Origin: Orobanche coerulescens | Taxonomy: Eukaryota; Streptophyta; Magnoliopsida; Lamiales; Orobanchaceae | Direction of reading: 5' to 3' | Assembly (NCBI GenBank): GCA_033398695.1 | Contig: CM065816.1 | Span: 131,599,358 to 131,663,357 of the forward strand | Length of the DNA stretch: 64,000 nucleotides | Part shown: positions 12,487 to 23,388 of the stretch, piece after piece | Layout of the letters: each line of letters begins with the position of its first letter | Numbering within the stretch: position 1 is the first letter of the stretch | The notes under the pieces: model-generated | Databases searched by the model: none | What the model saw: only the letters and a program-made list of their open reading frames with translations | Told to the model about the DNA's origin: nothing | Position numbers and translations under genes: made by a program

Positions 12487-12498
12487 AGAGGGGGAGAA
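12487..12498 (+). other. Polypurine tract of gypsy-1
   Basis: AGAGGGGGAGAA directly before the 3' LTR start TGTAATATCC. Confidence 0.85.
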
Positions 12499-12835
12499 TG
12501 TAATATCCACGTTTTTCTTTTTTGGTATTTTTCATTTTTGCGTATTTCTCGCTATTAATGACTCGCTTGTAACTGTATTGGTATTTCAAGAATACTTATT
12601 ACTGGATTTTTTGTCATCCGAGCTTGTTTCGGACTTGTTCTACTCAAATTCGTGTTTATTGGCTTTTGCGTCGCTATTTGGTTCGATTCTCGTAATCGTT
12701 GTTCGGAAACGCCATTTCAGGATTGTCGTAAATCCATCTTATGTTATTATGCATGTTATGAGCTTTTGTTTGATGTTTCGATCGTGTATCGTGTGTTTCG
12801 GGTGTTTTGAGCCGTTTGGTAATTCTGTTGCCTTG

Positions 12836-13236
12836 CGCGCACTATTTCTGTTGTATAGCGCACGCTAGTGTCGTTGAGTAGCGCACACTATGTTCGTTTT
12901 GTAGCGCGCGCTAACGGCTCGAGCACAGCAGTGGCAATAGGTTTTTTATGCTCTCTTCTCTCTGGACGAGCAGCCTAGTGCACGCTAAGTTTGTATATTA
13001 GCGCACGCTGGTGTCAGGTAGCGCGTGCTAATTCGGTAGTCCAGACTGGGAAGAATGTTTCTGGACTCGGTTTAGTGTTCAGGTAGCACACGTTATAGCC
13101 CGATAGCGCGCGTTATTGAGGGGCTGTTAGCGCACGCTGTTTTCTGGTAGCGCACGCTAATGGGCCAGGACCGTAGGTTCTGGACTGGTTTTGGCCGGGT
13201 AGCGCACGCTAACTGTGGATTGTTAGCGCAAGCTAA
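12836..13236 (+). promoter_or_regulatory. U3 array of TAGCGYRCGCTA palindromes, gypsy-1
   Basis: About fourteen 12-bp units such as TAGCGCACGCTA and TAGCGCGCGCTA, spaced 15-60 bp apart. They end just upstream of the TATA box. Deviating units mostly differ by CpG-type transitions. Position suggests enhancer or silencing sites; function is inferred. Confidence 0.75.
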
Positions 13237-13240
13237 GCCC

Positions 13241-13261
13241 TCTGGTTATATATACCAGAGA
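13241..13261 (+). promoter_or_regulatory. Core promoter (TATA box) of gypsy-1 LTR
   Basis: TTATATATA flanked by CTCTGG and CCAGAG arms, so the TATA box sits in a small inverted repeat. It lies about 10 bp after the last palindrome unit. Confidence 0.6.
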
Positions 13262-13869
13262 GTTGACCCACATTCGCCACTTTATTCAATTCTTCTCCTT
13301 CCCCGCGGCCGAGCGATCCCATAGGCGATTTGGAGGCGATTTCTTCTTCCAATCACTTCAAATATCATTTTCCTCGAGTTCTTGGTGTAGATTAACAACA
13401 TCTACTCGTGTTCTTCGTCATTAATCCAAGGTAATCTCCTAGAACCTGATTTTTGAAAAATTTGGGGGTTTTGAGTTTTTGTCCGATTCGTTCCATATTG
13501 TTGATTAATCCATGATGTATATGATTAATATTGGTGGTATTCTTGTTTTCCCTACGAGTTCATGGTAAGTTTCGTTGTATTTATGAAATCGAGTGGGTTC
13601 GGTTGCAATCCGCCCTCGTCGTCGTTTTCTTACGAACTTACATGAATCATAGGTGGGTTTCCGGGTGTATTACGTTTCCGTACTCGTTTAGAATTATTGT
13701 GATTGTGTTCTTCAAATCGTTAGGTTCGGGTTTGTCGGTTCTTAGTGATCGTGGTTGATTTTCCTTTCCGTCCGTGTCGTCGTCAATTACTCAAGGCAAG
13801 TATTCTTATGAAACATTTATGCTTAACATGAAATGGTGGTGTATAATATCGTGTGCTTTGCTCACTCCA

Positions 13870-14094
13870 GGAGGGTCCGACGGGGCCTCGGAGGAATCCA
13901 ATGGTTTAGCCCCGAGTTCACGAGTTTGTTGGCTAGCCAGTCCGGTGGGGTCCATAGAGGCCTCGAATAAGACCAGTGGTTTAGCCCCGGTCCTAGGCGA
14001 TGAATGTGCGTGATTTGATTTTAGCTATGGTTAGTCCTTGAGGGTCCATAGAGGCCTCGGATGGGACCAGTGGTTTAGCCCCGGTCCTAGGCAA
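13870..14094 (+). repeat. Minisatellite in gypsy-1 LTR
   Basis: Three imperfect copies of a unit with GGGTCCATAGAGGCCTCG and GGTTTAGCCCCGGTCCTAGG. An analogous two-copy repeat occurs in the gypsy-2 LTRs (27640-27782 and 34320-34460). Confidence 0.7.
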
Positions 14095-14649
14095 GTGATT
14101 ATTGACTGTTTGTTGCCCGGGAAAAGACATGTCTGGTTTTGTTTTTTGAAATAACTTGATGCATGTACTATGAAATGTGTAAGCGAATGGTTTGACTTGA
14201 TTACTTGTACTAATGTAATTGCTAACCCCTTTGGGGACCCATTTTGGGGAAATTATTGTTATGAATTTCAGGTTTTGTTCAGCCGGACGAGCGGGCGCTG
14301 GGACAGTACGAGAATGCTGGCCAAGGTTGTTGACGAGTGCAAATGAGTTTCTTCACTTTCGTTGTCCATTTCGATACGGTTGTTTTCCAACTTGTGAACT
14401 TATAGATAGTACTCGCGAGTACTTAGGCATTTTTACTCGGATTATGGTTTGTATCATTAAATGTTATCTATGATTGTCGGTGATGTCTGTTTTACCGGTT
14501 ATACCGTTCATTTTAAATTAGTCCTGGTGATATGCATTGTCTCGCTAACCGAGATGGTTAGACGAGTGGTATTCCTTAAATAGCCTGGTGGGTCCCATGT
14601 AGGTGTCCACGGCGCTGTAATATACCCTGAATATCTTGGGGGTGTTACA

Positions 14650-15361
14650 TACTGGCAGATACAGCAACCAGTGCTGTAGTCTTGGCAGGTGACTCTTCTG
14701 CCTTCTCTCTCCTGTCAATGTCATACTCAAAAGCTTTGAGGTCAGAGAAGAGATCAAAAGTAGATATGTCATTAAGATTACAAGACACACACATAATTGT
14801 GGTCTTAATGTCCCATCAGGTAGAAAGTGATCTAAATAAATTTTTCTCCTTTTCGGTATACACTTTACCCAATGCTTCAAGTTCACCGACAATGCTGGTA
14901 AATCTGAGGTCAAGCTCCTCAAGCATCTCGGAAGATTTCATTTCAAAAGATTCGAACTGCTGAGTTAGTTTAGAAATTTTGTTTTCTTTCAAGAGCTCTG
15001 TTCGCTCACAAATTACCTTGAGATCCTCCTAGATTTTTTTGGTTGTCTTACAGATTTTTACCTTGGAGAATGTGCCTTTATCGATAGTGACAAATAGCAC
15101 ATTCTTAGCAATATTGTCGAGGTCCGCATGCTTGCGATCGTCCGTTGTCCATTGATCGTGCTCCTTCTCGAGCATCTCCGCATAAGGTTGTCCATCCATT
15201 CTTGTGGCTGTGTTGACCTTCATTATCTCGATCGCTACTTCTTGGATGACGAAGATCATATCTTCATGCGTGGTAGCAATATGAGCTTTCATCCTAATTC
15301 TTCAATCATCGAATTCATTAATGGAAAACATAGGGACTTCATTGATCATATATGTGTCCAT
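14650..15361 (-). pseudogene. copia-B gag, truncated
   Basis: Starts at 15361 (MDTYMINEVPMFSINEFDD), then TGA at codon 20, the same codon as in copia-A. The capsid part (15292-15029: EMLEKEHDQWTTDDRK, NIAKNVLFVT) aligns with copia-A throughout. A stop and frame disturbance follow near 15028. The sequence ends where gypsy-1 is inserted, at the position equivalent to about 7925 of copia-A. Confidence 0.85.
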
Positions 15362-15470
15362 GATAGAAGTAAGATTAATGATGAAGATATGAAAATAAAG
15401 TTTTCAAAAGCTAGTGATTTTGTGGATCTGATTTAGTTTACAAATTGACTGATTGTTTGTAGAATCAACT

Positions 15471-15482
15471 GCTCTAATACCA
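15471..15482 (-). other. Primer binding site of copia-B (decayed)
   Basis: Minus strand TGGTATTAGAGC, two bases from the LTR end; one difference from the usual initiator-Met complement. Confidence 0.75.
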
Positions 15483-15484
15483 CT

Positions 15485-16040
15485 TGTTGGCCACAGTATA
15501 TAGTAAAAACATCTTAGAAGGGGGGTTGAACAAGCTATATCTTTTTCGAAGTTTATTTGCATAGCAGAAGTCTAATGTTAAGTTGCTGTAAATACAACTG
15601 AATAATCTCCTATTAGCTTGGTGCGTATAGGGTTTTTACAATATGTATACTAAAATCACGCAAGCAGATAGAAAACAGTAAATGACATAATGTAAAGACA
15701 TCCTGATTAAAGTGGTTCGAGGTAAACCTCTCTACGTCTACTGATCCTCTACAGAGGAGTAAATTATTTATTAAAATCACGACGTACACAACTATGTGAC
15801 TAACTAAATGCGTCGTTATATCATTCACACAGATTGATATAGCCAACAGTAGCTTAGGCTGTTCACACAGATTGACTTGGCTTCTTCGACTTGCTTCCTC
15901 TCACACAGATTAAAGATTCGTCTTTAGTGCTATTCGTCCTAAATGTCAGAGATAGCAAGGTGTAGTCCACACAGGGCTAAGTAATCTCAACGAAAGGTTT
16001 GGTATGACAAGATCAAACAACATTTGTATAAGATGATCCT
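15485..16040 (-). repeat. 5' LTR fragment of copia-B
   Basis: Starts TGTTGGCCAC like copia-A and shares its CACACAG-containing transcribed part (15824-15975). Similarity to copia-A is lost around 16030-16045, where the captured fragment begins. Confidence 0.75.
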
Positions 16041-16060
16041 ACGTCGAGGCTCTACTCGAC

Positions 16061-16856
16061 ATGGATAAAGTATGTAATAATAATTGGAGTGCTCACATGC
16101 TACAATACATGCAACCTGGAATCCCATACAAAAGGGTTAGGATCCGGAAGGCAGACTTCCATTTCATGCTGGTAAGAACATTTTAAGATAATTGCAAACC
16201 CCATATGTTGCTAGCAGATAAGTGTCACCAATCTCCAGTTCTTTCATGGAAACCTTTTTGTACAAATGTTACCAATTTAAAACCGTCAATTGGAAACACT
16301 TAAATAAGATTAGTATAATGTTGTTTGGTTTGTCACCGCGGTTCTCCTTCTTTATTGAAACATTTAGCTAGAAATGTTACCAATTAACAAGAGTCAACTA
16401 GACACACTAGAAAAAGAAAGGGACTGCAAACAATTATAATAGCTATCATTTGTAAAGGTTGTGGGCAATAATTCTGTCGATATGATAACTAATCATAGCC
16501 TCTTTGTGTCACATATTAATTACTTTGACAAAATGAGACATGAGCCTCCTCTAGAAACAAGAAACTTCAGTGTACCAGCATGTGAAGTAGCAAATCATGT
16601 TGATGCGCTTGCTAGACTTAAGTGCATACAGGACGTGATGAACCTGAAACATAAAATCACCTTTGGGTGGACATACACGGGGATGGTGGATGCGCCAATA
16701 AGATTCGATGCACACTCGTGTCCTATCGAAAAAGTAAAGCTGAAACAATCTCAAGTGCTTCCACATTTATACAATCTATTTCCTATTGATGATATTTTGA
16801 AACATGTGTGTTCAACATCCAATAGCAAATGGATATATATTCACACTAGCTGGTGA
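16061..16856 (+). pseudogene. Two-exon gene fragment of unknown origin, copy one
   Basis: Exon 1 is 16061-16171 (begins MDKVCNNNWSAHMLQYMQPG). A 286-bp AT-rich intron with GT at 16172 and AG at 16457 follows in phase 0. Exon 2 is 16458-16856. The spliced protein would be about 170 residues. It contains an RVRIRKADFHFML stretch at the exon junction and many His/Asp/Cys residues, and I do not recognise the family. Its end ([12 protein letters not shown]) runs into the copia RNase H join in a different frame, so the 3' end is foreign. It may be a host gene captured by, or stranded between, copia elements. Confidence 0.45.
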
Positions 16857-16968
16857 TGCAAATTGGATATCTGACATAAAAGACTCTAAGTCTACAAATG
16901 GATATATATTCACACTAAATGGTGTAGCAGTGGCATGGAATCCTCAAAATAGACGATTATAGCTCTAT
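16846..16968 (+). pseudogene. copia-C RNase H start, first (truncated) copy
   Basis: Encodes [28 protein letters not shown], a typical copia RNase H start, then a stop. It is cut at the junction with the second 1027-bp copy. Confidence 0.8.
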
Positions 16969-17087
16969 CCACACAGAGATAGCAAGGTGTAGTCCACACA
17001 GGGCTAAGTAATCTCAACGAAAGGTTTGGTATGACAAGATCAAACAACATTTGTATAAGCTGATCCTACGTCGAGGCTCTACTCGAC

Positions 17088-17883
17088 ATGGATAAAGTAT
17101 GTAATAATAATTGGAGTGCTCACATGCTACAATACATGCAACCTGGAATCCCATACAAAAGGGTTAGGATCCGGAAGGCAGACTTCCATTTCATGCTGGT
17201 AAGAACATTTTAAGATAATTGCAAACCCCATATGTTGCTAGCAGATAAGTGTCACCAATCTCCAGTTCTTTCATGGAAACCTTTTTGTACAAATGTTACC
17301 AATTTAAAACCGTCAATTGGAAACACTTAAATAAGATTAGTATAATGTTGTTTGGTTTGTCACCGCGGTTCTCCTTCTTTATTGAAACATTTAGCTAGAA
17401 ATGTTACCAATTAACAAGAGTCAACTAGACACACTAGAAAAAGAAAGGGACTGCAAACAATTATAATAGCTATCATTTGTAAAGGTTGTGGGCAATAATT
17501 TTGTCGATATGATAACTAATCATAGCCTCTTTGTGTCACATATTAATTACTTTGACAAAATGAGACATGAGCCTCCTCTAGAAACAAGAAACTTCAGTGT
17601 ACCAGCATGTGAAGTAGCAAATCATGTTGATGCGCTTGCTAGACTTAAGTGCATACAGGACGTGATGAACCTGAAACATAAAATCACCTTTGGGTGGACA
17701 TACACGGGGATGGTGGATGCGCCAATAAGATTCGATGCACACTCGTGTCCTATCGAAAAAGTAAAGCTGAAACAATCTCAAGTGCTTCCACATTTATACA
17801 ATCTATTTCCTATTGATGATATTTTGAAACATGTGTGTTCAACATCCAATAGCAAATGGATATATATTCACACTAGCTGGTGA
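17088..17883 (+). pseudogene. Two-exon gene fragment of unknown origin, copy two
   Basis: Second copy in the tandem duplication: exon 1 17088-17198, intron 17199-17484, exon 2 17485-17883. It differs from copy one by one Ser-to-Phe change (MGNNSVD to MGNNFVD). Splice borders are preserved. Function unknown. Confidence 0.45.
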
Positions 17884-18357
17884 TGCAAATTGGATATCTG
17901 ACATAAAAGACTCTAAGTCTACAAATGGATATATATTCACACTAAATGGTGTAGCAGTGGCATGGAATCCTCAAAATAGACGATTATAGCTCTATCCACG
18001 AATGAATCAGAGTTTATAGCATTAAATGTGCTGAAGAGGTGGAATGGTTGCGGCAATTTCTAGAATATATTCCTAAATGGCCAAAACCTGTGACTCCAGT
18101 CTGCATTCATTGCGACAGTCAATCTGCTATTGGTAGAGCACAGAGCACGATGTATAATGGTAAGTATCGTCATAAATGACAAAGACACAATACCATTAGA
18201 CAGTTGATAACAATAGGGGTTATTACCATTGACTGGTATCATCAAAGGATAATAATGCGGATCCGCTAACCAGAGGGTTATCAAAAGACCTTGTTGAAAA
18301 ATTATTAAGAGGAATGAGTTTATTGCCACGAGATAATGTTTTTATGGAGGATAACTA
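17873..18357 (+). pseudogene. copia-C RNase H, second copy with C-terminus
   Basis: The same start continues here with CIHCDSQSAIGRAQSTMYN and a DPLTRGLSKDLVEK tail, matching copia RNase H of the TNT1 type. It has several stops and frame changes, and ends in KDLVEKLLRGMSLLPRDN. Confidence 0.8.
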
Positions 18358-18930
18358 ATCTAAGCTAACTGGAGAACCCAAGATCTAAGTTCGAAGGGAC
18401 AATTATTTCATAAAACTGGGCACGACCACTGCCTGTGGGAGATTCACCCCAAACCTACTTATTCCTAGGATGAACATAGTGATACCCGTAGGAACAGGAT
18501 AAGCTTTTTAATAATTCTTATGACGACAATGTAAGGTTGAGTGGAGTAAAACACGGGTTTACTCGACACTGGAAAGAATCTCCTATGTTAAAGAGAAGAG
18601 GGGTTGTATCAAAGGGTAGTTGCAATCACAATTCTTCAGAATCTCCCGGAGAACCAAGACGGTGTCCACGGCCAAAACGACAAATAATAAGAGCAGAATA
18701 AATGAGGAAAGGACTTGTGAGGGATATATCAGCCCTTACACAAATGGTCGGATAGTTCAAAGGCATCTAGTCACATTATCCAGCCAGTAAGGTAAATATA
18801 TCTTTTGAGTGAAGGTTCAAAGAGCATACTCTACCTATCCTATGCAATGTCTAACCGCAGTAACTATCACCAAATCAAATTTTGTGTCAGATGTGTGCTG
18901 TTGGATCATCAATCTCATTCATATGGGGAT
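18358..18930 (+). other. Untranslated 3' region of copia-C
   Basis: No credible ORF. It lies between RNase H and the LTR and ends in a short purine stretch ATGGGGAT. Confidence 0.6.
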
Positions 18931-19997
18931 TGTTGGAAAATGGACTTATAAGGACTATTTAATGTCCGATTTGAGGTGTCATTTTGAGTAGGCTCGACCA
19001 TGAAATAATGTCGAGAATTTTTTGGAATATATAGTGCTCCCGAAGAGCTTTCTAAAACATGCAAAAACACTCAAAATGGAGGAAGGATGAATGAGTATCA
19101 ATGCTCCAAAGTGAGCTCCTCGGAAAATGGGTTGGCACTTTGTCCCACATTGGAAAAGAGTAGAAAGATTATTGTGCATATAAGGCTATGTGCACAAATA
19201 CTAGTTTACAACAACTAGTGGAGACATGAGTCGATGTGTGACTGGACAGTCCTCGCGCACACACACACCTACACACACACGGGACGCCGTCCGTCCGGCC
19301 GGCTCGGGTCGAAGGGCGATTTGGGCGAAATGTCTCGACATCTCGAAGTTATCTTTTTACTGTAATTTTATTTGAACCGCCTCATTAAATTAATCGAAAA
19401 TTTCTGGATTAGGGTATGTGCCAAATTAAGTGATTATTATCGAAATTAATACTCAGATAAGTACCGAAATTAATTGATAATAATCGGATCAATATTAAGA
19501 TAAGTATTATCATACCAATCCTATTCTGTTGGAGAGTTCCTCCAGCACACTTCTCTCTCTCGTCCTCCTGAGGGATCCGATTTTTGAAACTAGTTTTTGC
19601 TTCGAAAATTTCTTCTCCAGTAGCATAAATTATATTTTCGTTTTCTTTTGTTCTTGTGCGGTGATAATGCACATTTATTCTGGGTCGCTGAGGGTGCAGT
19701 GATCAATATATCAGTGCATCGAGTTGTTGTTTTATCCTATGAGACAGACGCTACACAGTGGCGAGAGTGATCAATATATCAGTGCGTCGAGTTGTTGTTT
19801 TATCCTATGAGACAGACGCTACACAGCGGTGATGACGAATTTGCTTTAAGAAGATAGGTCTTGTGGACTCAACATCGACATACTGCAAATCATTTATTTC
19901 CGTGAATTCTGTCCTGTTATGAAATTAACATTTGTTTTGCAAGGTTATATTTTGATTCGTGTTTTACATTTGTTCATTCAAGTGAAAATTTCCAACA
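18931..19997 (+). repeat. 3' LTR of copia-C (1067 bp)
   Basis: Bounded by TGTTGGAAA and TTTCCAACA, a 9-bp terminal inverted repeat. Contains a CA-rich stretch (19255-19284) and a 68-bp perfect-length tandem duplication (19699-19766 and 19767-19834). The matching 5' LTR is not in the window. Confidence 0.85.
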
Positions 19998-20731
19998 AAA
20001 ACTTGATTCACTTGGCATAAATTAAGGGAATGAAAAGATGATTCATGTGGATGTATATGTGAAACCACCATACGAATAGTTTCACTCCAAAATATACGCA
20101 CCCCACATCAGACAAGAGCTCAAGTGCAGTGGTTCCACTTATTCTGTAGAAAGCACGGTTAGATAGGTGTTTTTTTTTATTAATAAAATTGAAACTAAAT
20201 GCATATTACTTATTAGAGACGGAAAACATGGAGACCATTTCAATTATCATTGCTAACAGTCATTATTTATGTGTATCACTCCATTAAGCATACAAAAAGT
20301 ACTTGAAATGTCAAGTATATCAAAATTCGATGCATGAATATCGAAATGCTGAGACTAAATTTCAAAAATGGAATCACATATGTTAGAAAGGCACTGTTTC
20401 AATACTCGGGCTTAATTAACATGAATTAATAAATTGACCCCGCAAACCAAATTCTGATAATTTGGTTATTCACTTTCAATTTAGTGTTACCTTGTGAGGA
20501 AATGGAAAAAAGACGAGCATGTGAAAAGAAAAATAAACTAGAAGCTTCTTAAAAGAGTAGGACATGGATAAATTATATAATAATTAAGAGTTTTAAATAG
20601 CAAAAGGAATCCTTTTCTGATGCATCACAAATTACAGGGAAAAAACAATAGCTGTATTTTAGCGGATCAGTCGTTTTTATAATACAGCTTTCTCAACGCC
20701 TAATTCTGTCGATCTAAGAATTTCAAGAAAA
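19998..20731. other. Unassigned intergenic stretch
   Basis: AT-rich; I see no supported gene. A short ORF-like stretch on the minus strand near 20165-20010 has no recognisable motif. A small inverted repeat (GCTGTATT..AATACAGC) lies at 20652-20686. Confidence 0.4.
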
Positions 20732-21379
20732 CATGCCCGACCCTAGTGCTGGGCGAAGTGGGCGGTGGCCCAGGGCAGCAAAGCCCAGCAGGGCATCAAA
20801 GCCCATAACACATATACCCAATACTAGTTTTTAATTTTTAATTTTAAAAAAAAATTATAGAGTATACTACCGCTTCAACCTTCAGTAATATTTATTTTAT
20901 TTTCTCCACCCACAAAAATTAATGGTTTTTTGGATTAAACAAAACTCAAAAGGGGAATAGACTACAAGAGGGAAATAAACTACTATTAAAAGTTTGATGT
21001 AAAATAATTTACTATTGAAAGTGTGATGGTTTTGTTTGTCATAACTTAAGTTCTGTGTAGTATTTGGCGCAATGATCATTTATTCTTTAAAAACACAAAC
21101 AAATTTGTCTATTGTTTGGGACTCAAAATCAAATATGGATTTCAGATTTGAACTACAGGTGCATTTTTTCTCCCCAATAATTATAACCCGATTTTTTTAC
21201 CCAAGATTTATAACCCACTTTAAGTTTTTTTTTTTCATTAAATAAGCGTAATGGGGAAGGATCTTCTAACTTGGCTAGGCTCCAGATTCGTTAAAAAATT
21301 GTATGTTCTTAGTTCATTGTATTAGGGGCATATTATTGCCTCTCCACCCAGGGCATCCGAAACCATTGGACCGGCCCTG
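20732..21379. mobile_element. hAT-type non-autonomous element (648 bp)
   Basis: Flanked by a perfect 8-bp target duplication CAAGAAAA (20724-20731 and 21380-21387). The ends are imperfect inverted repeats: CATGCCCGACCC on the left against CAGGGCCGGTCC read inward from the right. Both ends are followed by GGGC-rich subterminal sequence, with a GGTGGCCCAGGGC block on the left. The AT-rich middle has no transposase. Confidence 0.85.
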
Positions 21380-21387
21380 CAAGAAAA

Positions 21388-22290
21388 TATAGAGAAAATT
21401 TCAATTCATTGATAATGCCGAAATATATATATATATACCCTAGGGAGGCTAGGATTAAAATTACGGAAATTAGTAACAAGTACACAAATTTTTAAAAAAT
21501 TATAATTAAATCCCTATAAATAGAAAAACGCAAATTTGAGAGCCTAAAAAATATTTTTTGGCCAGAAAGCGACTTCACTGCACAGATGTGACTATTGTTC
21601 AGTAGGTTGATTCCGATAAGAAGAGGCTGAGCTCATCCCAAAAAACGCCAACAAATATTTTTCAAATATTTCAAAAACACTCTTTTCAAATAACGAAGAG
21701 CAATCTCATTGATCATCTAGGTAGCATGAGCTCCGATACAGAGACACGACAATGTCCCAAAATACTACGATTTGTAGGGGCAGCAACGCTCTCTCGCGGT
21801 TACAACTAAGCAAGTATAGGTTACTCCATTAATCAACAGCACTATCCGAAAGAATGAAACTAAATCACTTTGAACCACTCATACCCCAAGTTAAGTAAAT
21901 AATTGTCATGAAAACAATTTACAGGGTAAATTTCGCCAATATGTGGTCACATGGCTCATCAGTGCATGTTACAGTAACTGACTTCCATTAGAACAAATTG
22001 CTCACATTCAACAAAATAATATGATCAAGGAGTTTAATTTATAGGTATAATACCCCTGGTATTTACGTATTTGCAACAGTGCATTTTATTTAGTTATTGA
22101 AATTTGAGTATTTTGTACTGAATCGATTTGATCTGAGTTATTATGCGAATTTAGATTTGGATGATTATATACAACTATATTTTGATATCAGACTATTGCA
22201 TGACATATATATTGACTCTTGTATTTATTGTCGAAAGTTGGAAAATTTGCTACGGTAGAAGGCAATGACGGCGGCTAAAAAACACACCTA
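21388..22290. other. Unassigned intergenic stretch
   Basis: AT-rich, with a short TA microsatellite near 21425. No coding or transposon signature that I can support. Confidence 0.4.
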
Positions 22291-22427
22291 ATGTACCCTA
22301 TGTGCTAGCGGGTTGCGCATTTTTTGCTCGGCATGTTGCGTTTGTTAGGTGAGCATCGAACATATGGGATCTCAAGATCAAGCATGCGCGGTTGTCGGTT
22401 GAAGCAAGTTCGCTATCCGTAGCGTAT

Positions 22428-22792
22428 TGTCACGGGATGGGAGATCCGAAGCCCGTGCGGCGTCCCGAGGCCCCTCACGCCCCGAGACCAGCCTATCCCA
22501 CATACGCATGCCAACTGGTTCCGCCCTGCCATGGGCTCATCAGGGAGATGGCAGTAGCCCCCGACCAGTTGTGCCCTATCCGCAACGATCCCCTTCATAG
22601 TCAAGTCCTCGACCAGCGATAAGTTCTTCGGACTAAACCGGGTCAGCATGCCTGACTCGACCAGACCGATGTATCCGGGCAAACAACGCCTTAACACTAA
22701 TGTCGCCCCCTTTAACCCTCTTGTGGCAAGCTAACCAGAAGGCACACCTCATTTGGACGGTCAACACGGACACGACATATCTGGTCGTGACA
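22428..22792 (-). repeat. 3' LTR of the TRIM
   Basis: 365 bp, TGTCACGGGATGGG to GGTCGTGACA, highly similar to 23389-23753. Confidence 0.92.
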
Positions 22793-23388
22793 TCCTCCCC
22801 CACTCAAATCATAGCACACCCTCGTGCTGGGGAAGAATGTTTCTTTCCGCAAACTGTATTGCCGCACACGCACAAAACGATCGTGGCCAATCACATACGA
22901 CACCATCCCTTGATGGACAGGCTCTTCATTCGCGCGCCTCACGCTAGCCCGCAATGCTCCGCGCACATACCGCATTACCAATCGACATCAACCTTCACCC
23001 TACGCGCTTCCTGGTGTTAGTACCTCGGTTGAACGACATTCACTCAGCCGCTGCATTTTCCCGCATGTCGAGGTCCCCACAGTGGCCCACGATTATCCAT
23101 GCTCATACACCCCAGCCATTTTTCCCACCCCGCACAGGTGGAGCTACCAATAGTGCACAATACAAGTGTGTCCACATTCCAGACCGTATGATCTCACAAG
23201 CCTAGGACAACCTCTCATTCCGGTATAGAATCGGTTCATGTTCTCCGCCTAGAAGCCTTGCCACGAGCTGCACTTTGATCGTGCCCTCTTTGCACCAGCG
23301 TTCACTCCCCGCCCTCATCGGATTTCGGCAGAACGTGACCACACCCGAACCATACCATACTGAGAGAGGTTTTGGCTCCGATACCATT

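Larger units (their letters stand above)
9951..14649 (+). mobile_element. Tekay-like Ty3/gypsy chromovirus (gypsy-1), 5' part outside window
   Basis: Plus-strand element whose visible part starts abruptly inside reverse transcriptase at 9951, because copia-A is inserted there. It runs through RNase H, integrase and a chromodomain, then a polypurine tract and a 2151-bp 3' LTR ending at 14649. It is itself inserted in the gag of copia-B: Sirevirus gag resumes at 14650. Upstream gag and protease should lie left of the window. Confidence 0.9.
12499..14649 (+). repeat. 3' LTR of gypsy-1 (2151 bp)
   Basis: Starts TGTAATATCC after the polypurine tract and ends GGGGGTGTTACA. The end matches, in the opposite orientation, the start of the gypsy-2 LTR at 27085. 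It holds a palindrome array (12836-13236), a TATA box (about 13247) and a three-copy minisatellite (13870-14094). Confidence 0.9.
14650..16040 (-). mobile_element. Sirevirus-like copia element (copia-B), remnant
   Basis: Minus-strand relative of copia-A. Only the start of gag, the primer site and part of the 5' LTR are visible. The gag side is cut at 14650 by gypsy-1, and the LTR side merges with foreign sequence around 16030-16045. Confidence 0.85.
15947..17999 (+). repeat. Tandem duplication, 2 x 1027 bp
   Basis: Copy one is 15947-16973 and copy two 16974-17999, with a constant offset of 1027 throughout. I found only two differences (in AGATGATCC versus AGCTGATCC, and AATTCTGTCG versus AATTTTGTCG). 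The unit joins the end of the copia-B LTR, a two-exon gene-like fragment and the start of a copia RNase H remnant. Confidence 0.95.
16846..19997 (+). mobile_element. Ty1/copia remnant (copia-C): RNase H tail, 3' leader and 3' LTR
   Basis: Plus-strand element of a different copia lineage from copia-A. Visible are an RNase H start in both copies of the tandem duplication, the complete RNase H tail after the second copy, about 570 bp of untranslated sequence, a polypurine stretch (ATATGGGGAT) and an LTR. Everything upstream of RNase H is missing. Confidence 0.8.

Noticed and set aside
12836..13236. Short repeats with irregular spacers that could suggest a CRISPR-like array
   Set aside because: Units are 12-bp palindromes with variable spacing inside an LTR, repeated in several LTRs on both strands; the context is plant retrotransposons and there are no Cas-like genes.
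12479..13758. ORFs of 75-129 aa in the gypsy-1 LTR
   Set aside because: They fall in U3/R sequence of an LTR, lack motifs and are not conserved in the sister families.
20897..21079. 60-aa ORF on the minus strand
   Set aside because: Inside the AT-rich middle of a hAT miniature element, with no motif.
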